Below are positions 7,802 to 16,016 of a DNA stretch of 59,651 nucleotides, in pieces (positions within the stretch are counted from its first letter, which is position 1; every line of letters starts with the position of its first letter). The translations under genes and the position numbers were made by a program. Under the pieces are notes generated by a model, which searched no databases, had not been told where the DNA came from, and worked only from the letters and a program-made list of their open reading frames with translations. Origin of the DNA: an uncultured Clostridia bacterium (GTDB taxonomy: Bacteria; Bacillota; Clostridia; Christensenellales; Borkfalkiaceae); contig CANRLK010000004.1 of the NCBI GenBank assembly GCA_947631465.1, positions 1-59,651 on the forward strand. Direction: 5' to 3'.

Positions 7802-7990
7802 ATGTCGAGGGTATGCAGCATTTGCGGCAAGGGACGGACGTCTGGGAACAACGTCAGCCACTCCAACCGCAAGACGAAACGGGCGTTCAACGCCAACGTT
7901 CAGAAGGTAACGTACAAAGCGGAAGGCAAAGTCACGACGGACTATGTCTGCACGAGATGCTTGAAGAGCGATAAGATCGAGCGCGTATAA
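7802..7990 (+). CDS. rpmB: 50S ribosomal protein L28
   Basis: A 62-residue protein with the L28 signature SNRKTKRAFNANVQKV and a basic, compact fold. It keeps two Cys pairs (CSICG near residues 5-9 and CTRC near 50-53), so it is the zinc-binding form, not the cysteine-free form. TTTGGAGGTGA lies just before ATG 7802. It is divergent from yloU, as in many Firmicutes. A short hairpin at 8014-8038 ends the transcript. Confidence 0.97.
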   Translation: MSRVCSICGKGRTSGNNVSHSNRKTKRAFNANVQKVTYKAEGKVTTDYVCTRCLKSDKIERV

Positions 7991-8013
7991 CGACGCCATT
8001 GCAAACTGCATGA

Positions 8014-8038
8014 AAGAGCCGCCCTATCGGCGGTTTTC
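8014..8038 (+). terminator. Terminator of rpmB
   Basis: CCGCC-CTATC-GGCGG followed by TTTTC. A second small hairpin (GCCGA/TCGGC, 8059-8075, followed by AAAAAT) lies just downstream. Confidence 0.65.
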
Positions 8039-8164
8039 GTATGCAGAGAAGAAGCTGCCGAGAAAAGTTCGGCAAAAATCATTGGGTAAGATGTTTTTGG
8101 GGCTTTAATTTGAGGCTTTGAGGAACATTGACCCCGAGCGCCGAAGGAAATTTCGGCGAAGAGT

Positions 8165-8240
<76 letters not shown>

Positions 8241-8279
8241 AGAGACATCCCCGCGTAGAATGCGGGGATGTCTCTTGTT
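8241..8279 (+). terminator. Terminator of tRNA-Thr
   Basis: Perfect 14-base arms AGAGACATCCCCGC / GCGGGGATGTCTCT around a seven-base loop, then TTGTTAC. Confidence 0.8.
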
Positions 8280-8290
8280 ACATTTTGACC

Positions 8291-8304
8291 CTCGGACCGC
8301 CGAC
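8291..8304 (-). other. Inverted 14-base fragment of tRNA-Thr
   Basis: CTCGGACCGCCGAC is the exact reverse complement of tRNA-Thr bases 8210-8223 (variable loop into T arm). It lies between the tRNA and the direct copy of its 3' end at 8416. Confidence 0.6.
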
Positions 8305-8415
8305 AAAGGGACTCCCGAAAAGTATTGCAAAGCAAGATTTTTTGGGAAGAGGAGCTGTCGTCTGCAAACAGAGCTTTTCGGAAGAAAAGCGTAAAAAGCA
8401 GACGCACAGCGACGA

Positions 8416-8441
8416 GGTCCGAGTCCGCTCATCAGCTCCAA
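8416..8441 (+). other. Direct copy of the tRNA-Thr 3' end
   Basis: These 26 bases are identical to 8216-8241, the T arm, acceptor 3' strand and CCA of tRNA-Thr, exactly 200 bases downstream. No 5' half is present, so this is not a functional tRNA. It is the kind of duplicated tRNA 3' end left by site-specific integration, or the relic of a deleted tandem tRNA. A separate hairpin follows immediately. Confidence 0.75.
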
Positions 8442-8478
8442 AGAGAGATGAGGATCTTTTATGTTCTCATCTCTCTTT
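8440..8478 (+). terminator. Hairpin after the tRNA-Thr fragment
   Basis: Perfect 13-base arms AAAGAGAGATGAG / CTCATCTCTCTTT. Its placement mirrors the terminator behind the intact tRNA but the sequence differs, suggesting that each came with its own tRNA copy. Confidence 0.65.
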
Positions 8479-8493
8479 GTATTACATCAAGCA

Positions 8494-8716
8494 ACACCCC
8501 CTCAGCCGCTCCGCGTTGCGTCGCGTCAGCTCCCCCTTCAAGGGGGCGCCAAGAATAGAGTGTTTCGCCCTTAAACACTTGTTGTCCCATAAGAGGAGAA
8601 AGTTGCGCGCATGCCCCCTTGGTTCATCTTGTGGAGAGGGGCGTTGCCTCGCCCTACTCCCTTGGCTCCCCCTATGAGGGGGAGCTGTCGAGGCGAAGCC
8701 GAGACTGAGGGGGTGT
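8494..8716. repeat. MITE-like repeat bounded by inverted termini
   Basis: A 223-base element bounded by ACACCCCCTCAG (8494-8505) and CTGAGGGGGTGT (8705-8716). It has AGCTCCCCCTTCAAGGGGGCGCCAAG near the left and CTTGGCTCCCCC...GGGGGAGCTGTCGAGGCG near the right, with CTTGTTGTCCC and AAAGTTGCGCGC in the middle. It is apparently two head-to-head copies of the basic module. No gene is seen in it. Confidence 0.8.
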
Positions 8717-8729
8717 CATTATAAATCCA

Positions 8730-8863
8730 ATGGTGCGAGGAAAATCACACTTTTCCGCTGCACGACTCAATTTGCGCGCCACCGCACGCAGGTTGTTTAT
8801 CAAGGCAGCAACAGTGGCGGGCGACGAAAGTTACATGAAATCAACATAGCTGAATCCTCGCAC
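8730..8863. other. Structured element, relative of the one at 25695-25934
   Basis: Blocks ATGGTGCGAG, CGCTGCACGACTCAATTTGC and TCAAGGC occur in the same order as on the minus strand of 25788-25700. Between the first two, the hairpin differs in sequence but is kept: GAAAA-TCACAC-TTTTC here against AGGG-TTT-CCCT there. GTGCGAGGA (8733-8741) can pair with TCCTCGCAC (8855-8863). The 5' half of the other copy is missing, and a MITE-like repeat ends 13 bases upstream. No gene is seen here. Confidence 0.5.
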
Positions 8864-8898
8864 GAAATATTTCAAGCGCAGCGCAGAAAGATTTCCTT

Positions 8899-8939
8899 CG
8901 AAAAAGAACTGCCTCCGCTAAGGAAACAGTTCTTTTTCG
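8899..8939 (-). terminator. Terminator of the YjzC-like gene
   Basis: Arms CGAAAAAGAACTG / CAGTTCTTTTTCG (8899-8911 and 8927-8939) around a 15-base loop, just after the stop at 8956 on the minus strand. Confidence 0.8.
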
Positions 8940-8955
8940 TTATGGTGTGAAGGGC

Positions 8956-9123
8956 TTAGTTGTTGTGGTCCATGACCCAATAGCCGCCTTCATGCTGCAA
9001 AGGCGGGAATCTCATGCCCTTTTCAAGATAGGTCGTTTCATCGTCATGGCTCTTGCCTTCTTTATCATATGCCTTGTAGCTACAAGTCATAGGAACGATC
9101 TCACCCGATCTGAATTTTTCCAT
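8956..9123 (-). CDS. Small YjzC-like protein
   Basis: A 55-residue protein (MEKFRSGEIVPMTCSYKAYD ... ending GGYWVMDHNN). GGAGGTGAAGAGA directly precedes ATG 9123, a very strong ribosome site, and a strong terminator follows the stop. The pattern of an initial F-x-x-G-E-x-x-P, then Y-x-x-Y-D-K-E-G, then a central basic-hydrophobic block FPP, resembles the YjzC-like family of small soluble Firmicute proteins, whose role is unknown. It contains a single cysteine and no membrane segment. The family assignment is by eye. Confidence 0.7.
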   Translation of the reverse strand: MEKFRSGEIVPMTCSYKAYDKEGKSHDDETTYLEKGMRFPPLQHEGGYWVMDHNN

Positions 9124-9169
9124 TCTCTTCACCTCCGCAATTTAATTTGTGCAAAGGTCAAAACTTTAT

Positions 9170-10303
9170 TCATTTCTCTTCGAATTTTTTTCCGCAAAGA
9201 TAAACGCTTTTTACGTCCAGCCCCTCGCCAAGGAGCACGAGGTCGGCAAAATACCCTTCTTCGATCTTTCCGCGCCCCTTCAACCCAAGCGAGCGGCACG
9301 GCGCAGTGGACGCCGCATAAAACGCGTCCTCTTTCCTTACGCCGAACGATACGGCGCGGCACACGGCGTCCATCAAATGAACGGACGAGCCCGCAAGCGT
9401 GCCGTCCTTCAAGGTCGCCTTCCCCCCTTTCACAAACACTTCCTGCCCGCCAAGCTCGTAAACGCCGTCCGAAAGCCCCGCCGAACGCATGGAATCGGAG
9501 ATCAAATTGATTTTTTCTCCGAATAAGGCAAACGCCATGCGAACCGTTGACGGATGCAGGTGCAGTCCGTCCGAGATGATCTCCACATCCGCGCCGCAGT
9601 CGAACGCCGCACCCAACACGGCAGGCGCACGGTGCAAAAAAGGCGGCATGGCGTTGAAAAGATGAGTCACTCTCCTCGCTCCCGCCTCAAAGGCGCGTTT
9701 TGCCGTCTCATAGTCCGCCTCGGTGTGTCCGATCGAGACCGTGCAGCTCTTCGAAGCCGCTTTGATGAGCGCCATCGCACCGTCCAGCTCGGGCGCGACG
9801 GTGAGCAGTTTCACGCGGTCGCCCGAAGCCTCACAGAGCGTTTCGAAAAGCCTTAAATCGGGCGTTTGAAGGAACTCTTTCGCCTGCGCGCCGCGCTTGT
9901 GTTCGGAGAGAAACGGCCCTTCCAAATGCAAGCCGAGGCACTTTGCGCCCGTCCCGCGGAACTCCTTGACCGCTCTGCACGCGGAAAGCAGCCTGTCTTT
10001 TGGCAAGGTCATCGTCGTCGCCAAAAAGCCCGTCACGCCGCCGCGCGCATAGTAGGAAGAAAGCGTTGAAAAGCCCTCCGTCCTGCCGTCCGAGAAGTCC
10101 TCGCCCACCCCGCCGTGGGTGTGCGCGTCGATGAGCCCCGGGATCAAATATCCCCCCTTCGCGTCCACCCTTATAACGTCTTTGGGAAGCTCCGCGCTGC
10201 CGACGGTCGGGAAAAAGAGCCTTTCGATCTTCTCGGAAAAGAGCACTGCGCCGCAGCGAAATCTCCTTCCGATCAAAATTTTCGCGTTTTCGATGAGCGT
10301 CAT
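9170..10303 (-). CDS. nagA: N-acetylglucosamine-6-phosphate deacetylase
   Basis: A 377-residue amidohydrolase-fold enzyme of typical length, converting GlcNAc-6-P to GlcN-6-P plus acetate. Visible family motifs: the metal-binding PGLIDAHTHGG near residue 55, LGLHLEGPFL near 143 (metal Glu), SIGHTEADY and THLFNAMPPFLHR (metal His residues), and the catalytic aspartate in LISDSMR. The start codon overlaps the nagB stop by four bases (ATGA), so the two are translationally coupled. It is the last gene of the cutC - transglutaminase - nagB - nagA unit. Confidence 0.96.
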   Translation of the reverse strand: MTLIENAKILIGRRFRCGAVLFSEKIERLFFPTVGSAELPKDVIRVDAKGGYLIPGLIDAHTHGGVGEDFSDGRTEGFSTLSSYYARGGVTGFLATTMTLPKDRLLSACRAVKEFRGTGAKCLGLHLEGPFLSEHKRGAQAKEFLQTPDLRLFETLCEASGDRVKLLTVAPELDGAMALIKAASKSCTVSIGHTEADYETAKRAFEAGARRVTHLFNAMPPFLHRAPAVLGAAFDCGADVEIISDGLHLHPSTVRMAFALFGEKINLISDSMRSAGLSDGVYELGGQEVFVKGGKATLKDGTLAGSSVHLMDAVCRAVSFGVRKEDAFYAASTAPCRSLGLKGRGKIEEGYFADLVLLGEGLDVKSVYLCGKKFEEK

Positions 10304-11037
10304 AAGAGCGTCTCACATTCCTTTAAGGCTTCCGCGTCCGCGATGAGGGTCGCAAACGGGTGCAATTGCAAAATCGATGCGGGAACTTTGGGCGTGATCG
10401 GACCGAAGAACGCCTCTTTGACGATCTTCGCCTTGTCCGCGCCGCTTGCAAGCACCAAAATGCGCCGCGCCTGCATGATCGGCAAAATGCCCATCGTGAC
10501 CGCCTGCGTCGGAACGAGCTCGATCGAACCGAAAAAGCGGGCGTTCGCCTCGCGCGTGCGGCGGGAAAGGGTGACGACGTGGGTCGGCTTTACGACCGTC
10601 TCCGATGGCTCGTTGAAGCCGATGTGCCCGTTGTGCCCGATCCCGAGCAGTTGAAGATCCGTCCCCCCGAGCCGATGAATCAGATGATCGTACTCAAAAC
10701 AGGTCTTTTCAAGGTCTGAGGCTTGTCCGTCGGGCACGAAGGTGTTCTCCCGCTTCACGTCTACATGGTCGAACAGGTTCTCTTGCATGAAAAAGCGATA
10801 GCTTTGGGGATCTTCGGGCGACAAGCCGACGTACTCGTCGAGGTTGACCGACTTCACGTCCCGAAAGGAGATCTCCCCTTTCTTTGTCATTTCGACGAGC
10901 TTCCGATACGTTCCGACGGGGGTCGAGCCCGTCGCAAGCCCCAAGAGCGCGTTTTTCTTTTCTTTGAGAAGGCTCGCAATGCGCTCTGCGGCGAGCAGGC
11001 TCATCTCGTCATAGTCCCTTGCTTTTACAATTTCCAT
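10300..11037 (-). CDS. nagB: Glucosamine-6-phosphate deaminase
   Basis: A 245-residue enzyme converting GlcN-6-P to fructose-6-P and ammonia. Motifs: GLATGSTPVGTYRKL near residues 33-47 (phosphate loop), NLDEYVGL with the catalytic aspartate near residue 67, and LGIGHNGHIGFNEP with the catalytic histidine near 140. It is slightly shorter at the C terminus than the E. coli enzyme, matching the Bacillus type without the allosteric tail. It follows the transglutaminase-like gene by 19 bases and overlaps nagA. Confidence 0.97.
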   Translation of the reverse strand: MEIVKARDYDEMSLLAAERIASLLKEKKNALLGLATGSTPVGTYRKLVEMTKKGEISFRDVKSVNLDEYVGLSPEDPQSYRFFMQENLFDHVDVKRENTFVPDGQASDLEKTCFEYDHLIHRLGGTDLQLLGIGHNGHIGFNEPSETVVKPTHVVTLSRRTREANARFFGSIELVPTQAVTMGILPIMQARRILVLASGADKAKIVKEAFFGPITPKVPASILQLHPFATLIADAEALKECETLL

Positions 11038-11056
11038 ACCGTTTTCTTTTGTCCTT

Positions 11057-13492
11057 TTATCCTAAATAATTTAATAGCTTGATGATAAGATCGACGCTTC
11101 CGACGTTATATCCCCCTGAGGCGTAGACCGCCGTCGGAAAGGGATGAAAGAGCAGGGCGATCGGAAAGCGGTCGGGCTCTAAATAGAGCGCGCGGGCAAG
11201 GCGTTCTGCCGTTTGCCTTTCCAGGTTGACCCGCCGCATGTTCGGAAATTTTTCGAGCGTCCGTTTGATCTTGCCGCTTGTTTCCTCGCCGCCCGCAAGC
11301 GCCAGCACGATTCGGCTTGAAAGGCGCTTGATCTCGCTCTCTTGGGTCAAAAGCTCCGAAAGCAAATGCTCTGTCGGCTCTTCCGCGGGACAAAGCAGGA
11401 GCAAAGCGCAGCTCTCCTCTTTCGAAAAACATTCCTTGAAAGAGGAAGAGAGAAAATCGAGCGGAACGGAAAAGAGCATGTCCGAAAGATCGGCTTGGGG
11501 GCGGATGGGCGAGAGCCGCTTCTGCTCACCCGCCCGAAGCGCAAACGTCGTCTGCACCGCAAGCGTGTTGCCGCTCGGCAGACGGTTCACGGCGATAAGG
11601 CGGTACATCCCGCACGGCAGCGACAACGCCTTTCCGCTTTCAAAGAGCTCGTTCGAAAGTTCGAGCTCGGTCTCCTCGTCCAAATTTACCCTCGAAAGAG
11701 AGAGATCCTTTCCAAAGCTCAGACCGCCCGAAAGATCAAGCGCAAGTTCGCCGCGCGGGCAATTATGAACGGTTTGAAACTTGCCGTTTGCAAAATACTC
11801 CGTTTCTCCCGTTTGCGCATTGAGGCGCGAAGGGATTCCGAGCGTCCTGCAAATCGCAACGAACAAGACGTCCTTCGACCGCCGATCTCCCCGCCCGAAG
11901 GTCAGCGCCGCAAGCGGAGATGTGATCAAGGCGGCGTAAGAACGCTCCTCGTCCTCGACGATCTTTTCTTCAATGTATTGATATATTTTTCGAGGATCGT
12001 CTTGGAACGCCTTCTGTTCCTCTTTCGTAAAATATGCCTCGAACGCCTTCCTATGCGGCGTCAAAACTTCGTTTGAAACCCGCGGGCAGGAGACAAAGCG
12101 ATCAAAAAATTCCCCGTCCTTAAAATTCGCTCGATAAGGCTTCGCGCAGGCGAGCGCGTCGAGAAGAACTTCCTCTTTGAGCTCCTCGCGGTCCTTGTCG
12201 GATAGAACCGCATAGAGCCCCTCTTTTTCGGCGAGCGAAAAGGCGGGGTTTTCAAGAAATTTCGAGGTATTTTCAGCCGTTTGCGCCTCGCGCCGATCGA
12301 GTTTTTCTTGATAGCAACGCTTTGCCCGTTCGCGCTTTTGCTCCCAAAGCGCGAGTGTCTCTTTCCCGATCGCAAGATCGTTCTGCGTCGCCCCGCCCTT
12401 GGGCGCGAAAAAGCAGAATGCCTCGCTTTTCTCTTCGAAGAACTCCTTTTTTAAGGTAAGTTCGACAACGGCGCATTCCTCGACATTCACGATTTTTTCC
12501 GCGAAAAGTCCTCCGTGCCTTGCGCAGACATACAAGCTGCCCAAGCCGCAGGGAAACTCTGCGCAGCCGCCGTTGTCCGTTGTAAGCGCCAAGACGGGGC
12601 AAAAGCGGGCGTAATTCAAGATCTTTGCGGTCACTTTGGCATGACTAACGGGCGCGCCCGACTCGTCCTTTACGAGAATGCGCAGGGTCGTCTGCGCGGC
12701 ATATTTTTTCAGCGCGTTTTCAAAGCGCACCATGCCGTGTTTTCCGATCGTCTCCCCATCTTGGGTATCGCAAAAACGGCGGGCATAGACGAACATCGCG
12801 CGGCTGGCGGCGGCGCAAAACCAGCCGTGGTCGAGCGTCTCTTCGGGCTCGCATGCGCCCAAGAACCGCCATTTTGTGCCGTCAAAGACCTCCACCCAAG
12901 CGTGGTTGTCGTCGCAGTGCGACCAGCGCGGGGCGTAGACCTGCCGCGCCGCAATGCCGCAGGCGCGTAGCGCGTTGACGCAGAAGGTCGATTCCTCTCC
13001 GCACCGCCCGAAGCCGCTTTCAAAAACCGAAAGCGCCGAGCGCGTCCTTTCATCCGTCGAGACATAGCGCACGTTTTCCGCGCAAAAATAGTTGATCTCC
13101 TTGACGGCTTCCTCAAACGAAAGCCCTTGAATGCGGTCCTTTAATAAATGATAGAAAAATGCGCGGCAGTCGGATAGTTCTTCGTCGTTGACGCGCGGGT
13201 GCAGGACATAGGCAAGGAATTTCTCCCCCGAAAGCCCCTGAACGTAGGGCGACTGCGCCAAAAGAACAGCGGCGTGCCTTGCGCAGCTTACAAACAGCGA
13301 AAAATCGTACATGGCGGCGTCCGAAAGCGGGCTGAAAAGATACTGCCACTCGACAAAAAACTTCTCGGTCGGAGAAAGTTCGTTCTCTTCCAAGCCCTTT
13401 TTGATCTTGTCGGAAAGTTTTTCGCCCGAGGCTTGCAAAAAGCGCGAAAACGCCTCGTCCGTCTCTTGAAAAAACGCCGAAAATCCTGTCAT
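11057..13492 (-). CDS. Large transglutaminase-core protein with C-terminal thioredoxin-like region
   Basis: An 811-residue cytoplasmic-looking protein without a signal peptide. A transglutaminase/protease-like core lies at about 120-260: the nucleophile in FGRCGEEST and the histidine in CDDNHAWVEVFDG. Next comes a carboxypeptidase-regulatory-like beta domain (KDESGAPVSHAKVTAK). A second, degenerate transglutaminase-like stretch (GRGDRRSKDVLFVAICRTLG) has the cysteine shifted away from the catalytic position. The last 120 residues (ALLLLCPAEEPTEHLL ... FPTAVYASGGYNVGS) look like a thioredoxin/peroxiredoxin fold without CxxC. I chose ATG 13492 because its ATGA overlaps the cutC stop; the longer frame would run into cutC. 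The partner genes suggest amino-sugar or peptidoglycan-fragment use, but the substrate is unknown. Confidence 0.75.
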   Translation of the reverse strand: MTGFSAFFQETDEAFSRFLQASGEKLSDKIKKGLEENELSPTEKFFVEWQYLFSPLSDAAMYDFSLFVSCARHAAVLLAQSPYVQGLSGEKFLAYVLHPRVNDEELSDCRAFFYHLLKDRIQGLSFEEAVKEINYFCAENVRYVSTDERTRSALSVFESGFGRCGEESTFCVNALRACGIAARQVYAPRWSHCDDNHAWVEVFDGTKWRFLGACEPEETLDHGWFCAAASRAMFVYARRFCDTQDGETIGKHGMVRFENALKKYAAQTTLRILVKDESGAPVSHAKVTAKILNYARFCPVLALTTDNGGCAEFPCGLGSLYVCARHGGLFAEKIVNVEECAVVELTLKKEFFEEKSEAFCFFAPKGGATQNDLAIGKETLALWEQKRERAKRCYQEKLDRREAQTAENTSKFLENPAFSLAEKEGLYAVLSDKDREELKEEVLLDALACAKPYRANFKDGEFFDRFVSCPRVSNEVLTPHRKAFEAYFTKEEQKAFQDDPRKIYQYIEEKIVEDEERSYAALITSPLAALTFGRGDRRSKDVLFVAICRTLGIPSRLNAQTGETEYFANGKFQTVHNCPRGELALDLSGGLSFGKDLSLSRVNLDEETELELSNELFESGKALSLPCGMYRLIAVNRLPSGNTLAVQTTFALRAGEQKRLSPIRPQADLSDMLFSVPLDFLSSSFKECFSKEESCALLLLCPAEEPTEHLLSELLTQESEIKRLSSRIVLALAGGEETSGKIKRTLEKFPNMRRVNLERQTAERLARALYLEPDRFPIALLFHPFPTAVYASGGYNVGSVDLIIKLLNYLG

Positions 13493-14259
13493 GCTTTCAT
13501 CTCCCGCACAAGGCTCACGCACTTTGCGAGCTCCGCCTCGTCCGCTTGGTATTTTTCGTACTCCGAGACCCCCGCAAAGCCCATCGAAACTTCCGCGCGT
13601 TTGAAGGTCATTTCGCTTTCCGTCTTTTTTCGCGCGGACGTGTGAAAGGCGGTGATCCCCGTCCTTTCATGCAAGAACGCGAGGTTTGAACTTCTCACGC
13701 CCCCGCCCGCCATCAGACGGATCCGCCCGCCCGCTACCGTTTGCAGCGCTTTCAATAGCTCCGCGCCCTCTACCGCGCTGTTTCTCTGACCCGAGGTCAA
13801 GATCGTATCCACGCCGAGCGAGATCGCCGCTTCGAGCGTTTCGAAGGGGTCTTTGCTAACGTCGAAGGCGCGGTGCAAGGTCATGCCCACGCCCTTGGCG
13901 GATCGAAACAGTTCCTTCATCGCAGTTATATCGAGCGCGCCGTCTCTTTGAAGCGTTCCGACGACCACCCCGTCCGCGCCCGCGCGGGCGAAAAAGTCGA
14001 TCTCGCGGCACATCTCCTCGATCTCCTCCCCGTCATAGAGAAAGTCGCCGAAGCGGGGACGGATCAATACGCGGACGGCGATCGGAATGCGCTCTTTCAC
14101 CATTTGAAAGAGGGAAAAAGACGGGGTCACGCCGCCGATCACGAGCTGTCCGCAGAGCTCCACCCTGTCCGCGCCCGCACGGCTTGCCGCAAGACAGCTG
14201 AAAAAGCTGTCCGCGCAAACTTCGAGAAGCGGAGAGTTTGTATCATTCGTTGGTTTCAT
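13489..14259 (-). CDS. cutC: CutC family protein
   Basis: A TIM-barrel protein of about 256 residues. Family signatures: EVCADSFFSCLAASRAGADRVELC with the GGVTPS loop, VRVLIRPRFGDFLY, FARAGADGVVVG, HRAFDVSKDP, and ILTSGQ. CutC was named for copper homeostasis in E. coli, but its chemistry is not settled, and in Firmicutes it often sits in sugar operons, as here before nagB/nagA. The frame extends to ATG 14280, but that lies inside the predicted promoter, so I use ATG 14259 (MKPTNDTNSP). This start would give an almost leaderless message. The stop overlaps the next start by four bases. Confidence 0.88.
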   Translation of the reverse strand: MKPTNDTNSPLLEVCADSFFSCLAASRAGADRVELCGQLVIGGVTPSFSLFQMVKERIPIAVRVLIRPRFGDFLYDGEEIEEMCREIDFFARAGADGVVVGTLQRDGALDITAMKELFRSAKGVGMTLHRAFDVSKDPFETLEAAISLGVDTILTSGQRNSAVEGAELLKALQTVAGGRIRLMAGGGVRSSNLAFLHERTGITAFHTSARKKTESEMTFKRAEVSMGFAGVSEYEKYQADEAELAKCVSLVREMKA

Positions 14260-14266
14260 GTTCTTC

Positions 14267-14296
14267 ATTGTATCATACAAAAGGCGAAAAAGTCAA
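14267..14296 (-). promoter_or_regulatory. Promoter of the cutC-nagBA operon
   Basis: Minus strand: TTGACT (14296-14291), 18 bases, TACAAT (14272-14267). The transcript should start near 14260, one base before ATG 14259, which suggests leaderless translation. Confidence 0.6.
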
Positions 14297-14299
14297 ATC

Positions 14300-14497
14300 T
14301 TATTCGTCGTCCGCCGCTTTTGAGACGGCTTTTTGCGGCGTTTCGCCCTTCAAACTGCTCTTTTCGATCTCCTCGTCAAAGCCTTTGAGCGCCGCAAAGG
14401 GCGCAAACTGCGCCGCGCGGTCGTTCATGCTCATCTTTTCATGCTTCGAGACAGGTCTTGAACGGGAGATGATGTCACTGTATTTTTCAATGCCCAT
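14300..14497 (-). CDS. YolD-like small protein paired with a Y-family polymerase
   Basis: A 65-residue protein (MGIEKYSDIISRSRPVS...). The block MNDRAAQFAPFAALKGFDEEI is the hallmark of the short proteins found next to UvrX/DinB-type polymerases in Clostridia, usually grouped with YolD-like proteins. AAGGAG lies seven bases before ATG 14497, and the gene begins only ten bases after the polymerase stop, so they are one unit. Its function is unknown; a role as a partner or regulator of the polymerase is inferred from the pairing. Confidence 0.75.
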   Translation of the reverse strand: MGIEKYSDIISRSRPVSKHEKMSMNDRAAQFAPFAALKGFDEEIEKSSLKGETPQKAVSKAADDE

Positions 14498-14507
14498 CGG
14501 CTTCTCC

Positions 14508-16007
14508 TTATTTTTTATGCCCGCCGATCGTGTCGTTCCGCTCGATCGCCGTCGCATCCTCTTCCAAATTCATGCCCTTGACGAGGGCGTTGCTCCCGAA
14601 CTTCTTTCGGATTTTTAGCACCGCTTCCTGCATTTTTCGCTCTTTTTCGAGGAACTCATCCTGCTTTTCCTTCGCCTCTTGCGCCTCTTTTGTCAAAGAG
14701 AAGAGATCGAGCTGTTCGGGCGAACCCTTTTCTGCCTCTTCCCGCCGTTTGACGCCCGCAAAACAGAGATACATCCGCCTTATTGTGAGCGTCGGGTCGG
14801 TCACCCTGCAAAACAGGCGCACGGCGGCGTCCACGAGCAGCTTTGTAGACGACGTATACTCTTTGAGCCGCTCCGTCCCGTGCCCGTGCCATGGAATCTC
14901 CCTGCCGTAGCGGTCGAAGGTCACTTCGCCGAAGTACGCATCCCGTTGCTCTTTGGTCTGTAAGTTCTCCCTGTCATAGCCGACCGTCAGCACCACCTGC
15001 CGCGTCGAGAGACCTTTTTCGAGAAGATCGAACACAAGCCCCTCTGCCATCTCTTTTAGGACGAGTTTCGCCTTCTCGAAGGGATATGGTTTTTTGAGCA
15101 CCTGCCCTGCGCCGAGGCTGTTCTCGCTCGGGCGGTATTTCTTGATCGCCTCGATTGTGACGGGCTCAACCCCCCAAGCATGATCGATCAAGAGCTCCGC
15201 ATTCACGCCGAACAAGCGGAAGAGATCGTCCTCTTCCGCGATCGAGCGCCTTGCGACGTCCCCCATCGTGAACATGCCGTTCGCTTCGAGCCGCCTTGCA
15301 TACCCCCTTCCGACCCGCCAAAAGTCGGTGAGCGGACGGTGATCCCATAAGAGCCGCTTATAGCTCTCTTCGTCGAGTTCGGCGATCCGAACGCCGTTTT
15401 CGTCTGGCGGGGCATGTTTTGCGACGATGTCCATCGCCACTTTGGCAAGATAGAGATTGCTCCCGACCCCCGCCGTCGCGGTGATGCCCGTCGTCTCAAA
15501 GACCTCTTTGACGATCTTTGCCGCAAGCTCGAAAGCGGTCATTTGATAGAGCGAAAGATACGCCGTCACGTCCATGAACACTTCGTCGATGGAATAAACA
15601 TGGATGTCCTCGGGCGCGACGAACGTTTGATAGATCTCAAAGATGCGCGCACTGTATTTCATATAGAGGGACATGCGCGGGGGCGCGACGATAAAATCGA
15701 GCGACAAAGATTGGTCGGAATTTAATAATTCGTCGTTGTACGATGTTCCCGAAAAGACACGGCTTAGCGCGTGCCGTTTGCGCTCGGCATTGATTTGTTT
15801 GACCTGTTCCTCGACCTCGAACAGTCTCGGGCGCGAAGAAACGCCCCGCGCCTTTAAGGGCGGCGAGACGGCGAGGCAGATCGTCTTGTTCGTGCGGGTC
15901 TCGTCGGCGACGACGAGATTGACCCGAAGCGGGTCGAGCCCGCGCTCCACGCACTCCACCGACGCATAAAAGGATTTGAGATCGATCGCAAGATACCGCT
16001 TGTCCAT
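14508..16007 (-). CDS. Y-family (UmuC/UvrX-type) DNA polymerase
   Basis: A 499-residue translesion polymerase, longer than DinB and closer in length to UvrX/UmuC-like proteins. Palm motifs: AIDLKSFYASVE (metal Asp, near residue 9) and VYSIDEVFMDVT (Asp-Glu, near 120). The helix-hairpin-helix region follows, with FWRVGRGYARRLEANGM. A beta-clamp binding motif, QLDLFSL, lies near residue 430. It makes error-prone bypass synthesis at damaged DNA. Start ATG 16007 lies only ten bases from the -10 box, so translation may be leaderless. No LexA-type box is evident. It is followed by the YolD-like gene. Confidence 0.9.
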   Translation of the reverse strand: MDKRYLAIDLKSFYASVECVERGLDPLRVNLVVADETRTNKTICLAVSPPLKARGVSSRPRLFEVEEQVKQINAERKRHALSRVFSGTSYNDELLNSDQSLSLDFIVAPPRMSLYMKYSARIFEIYQTFVAPEDIHVYSIDEVFMDVTAYLSLYQMTAFELAAKIVKEVFETTGITATAGVGSNLYLAKVAMDIVAKHAPPDENGVRIAELDEESYKRLLWDHRPLTDFWRVGRGYARRLEANGMFTMGDVARRSIAEEDDLFRLFGVNAELLIDHAWGVEPVTIEAIKKYRPSENSLGAGQVLKKPYPFEKAKLVLKEMAEGLVFDLLEKGLSTRQVVLTVGYDRENLQTKEQRDAYFGEVTFDRYGREIPWHGHGTERLKEYTSSTKLLVDAAVRLFCRVTDPTLTIRRMYLCFAGVKRREEAEKGSPEQLDLFSLTKEAQEAKEKQDEFLEKERKMQEAVLKIRKKFGSNALVKGMNLEEDATAIERNDTIGGHKK

Positions 16008-16016
16008 TCCTTACTT

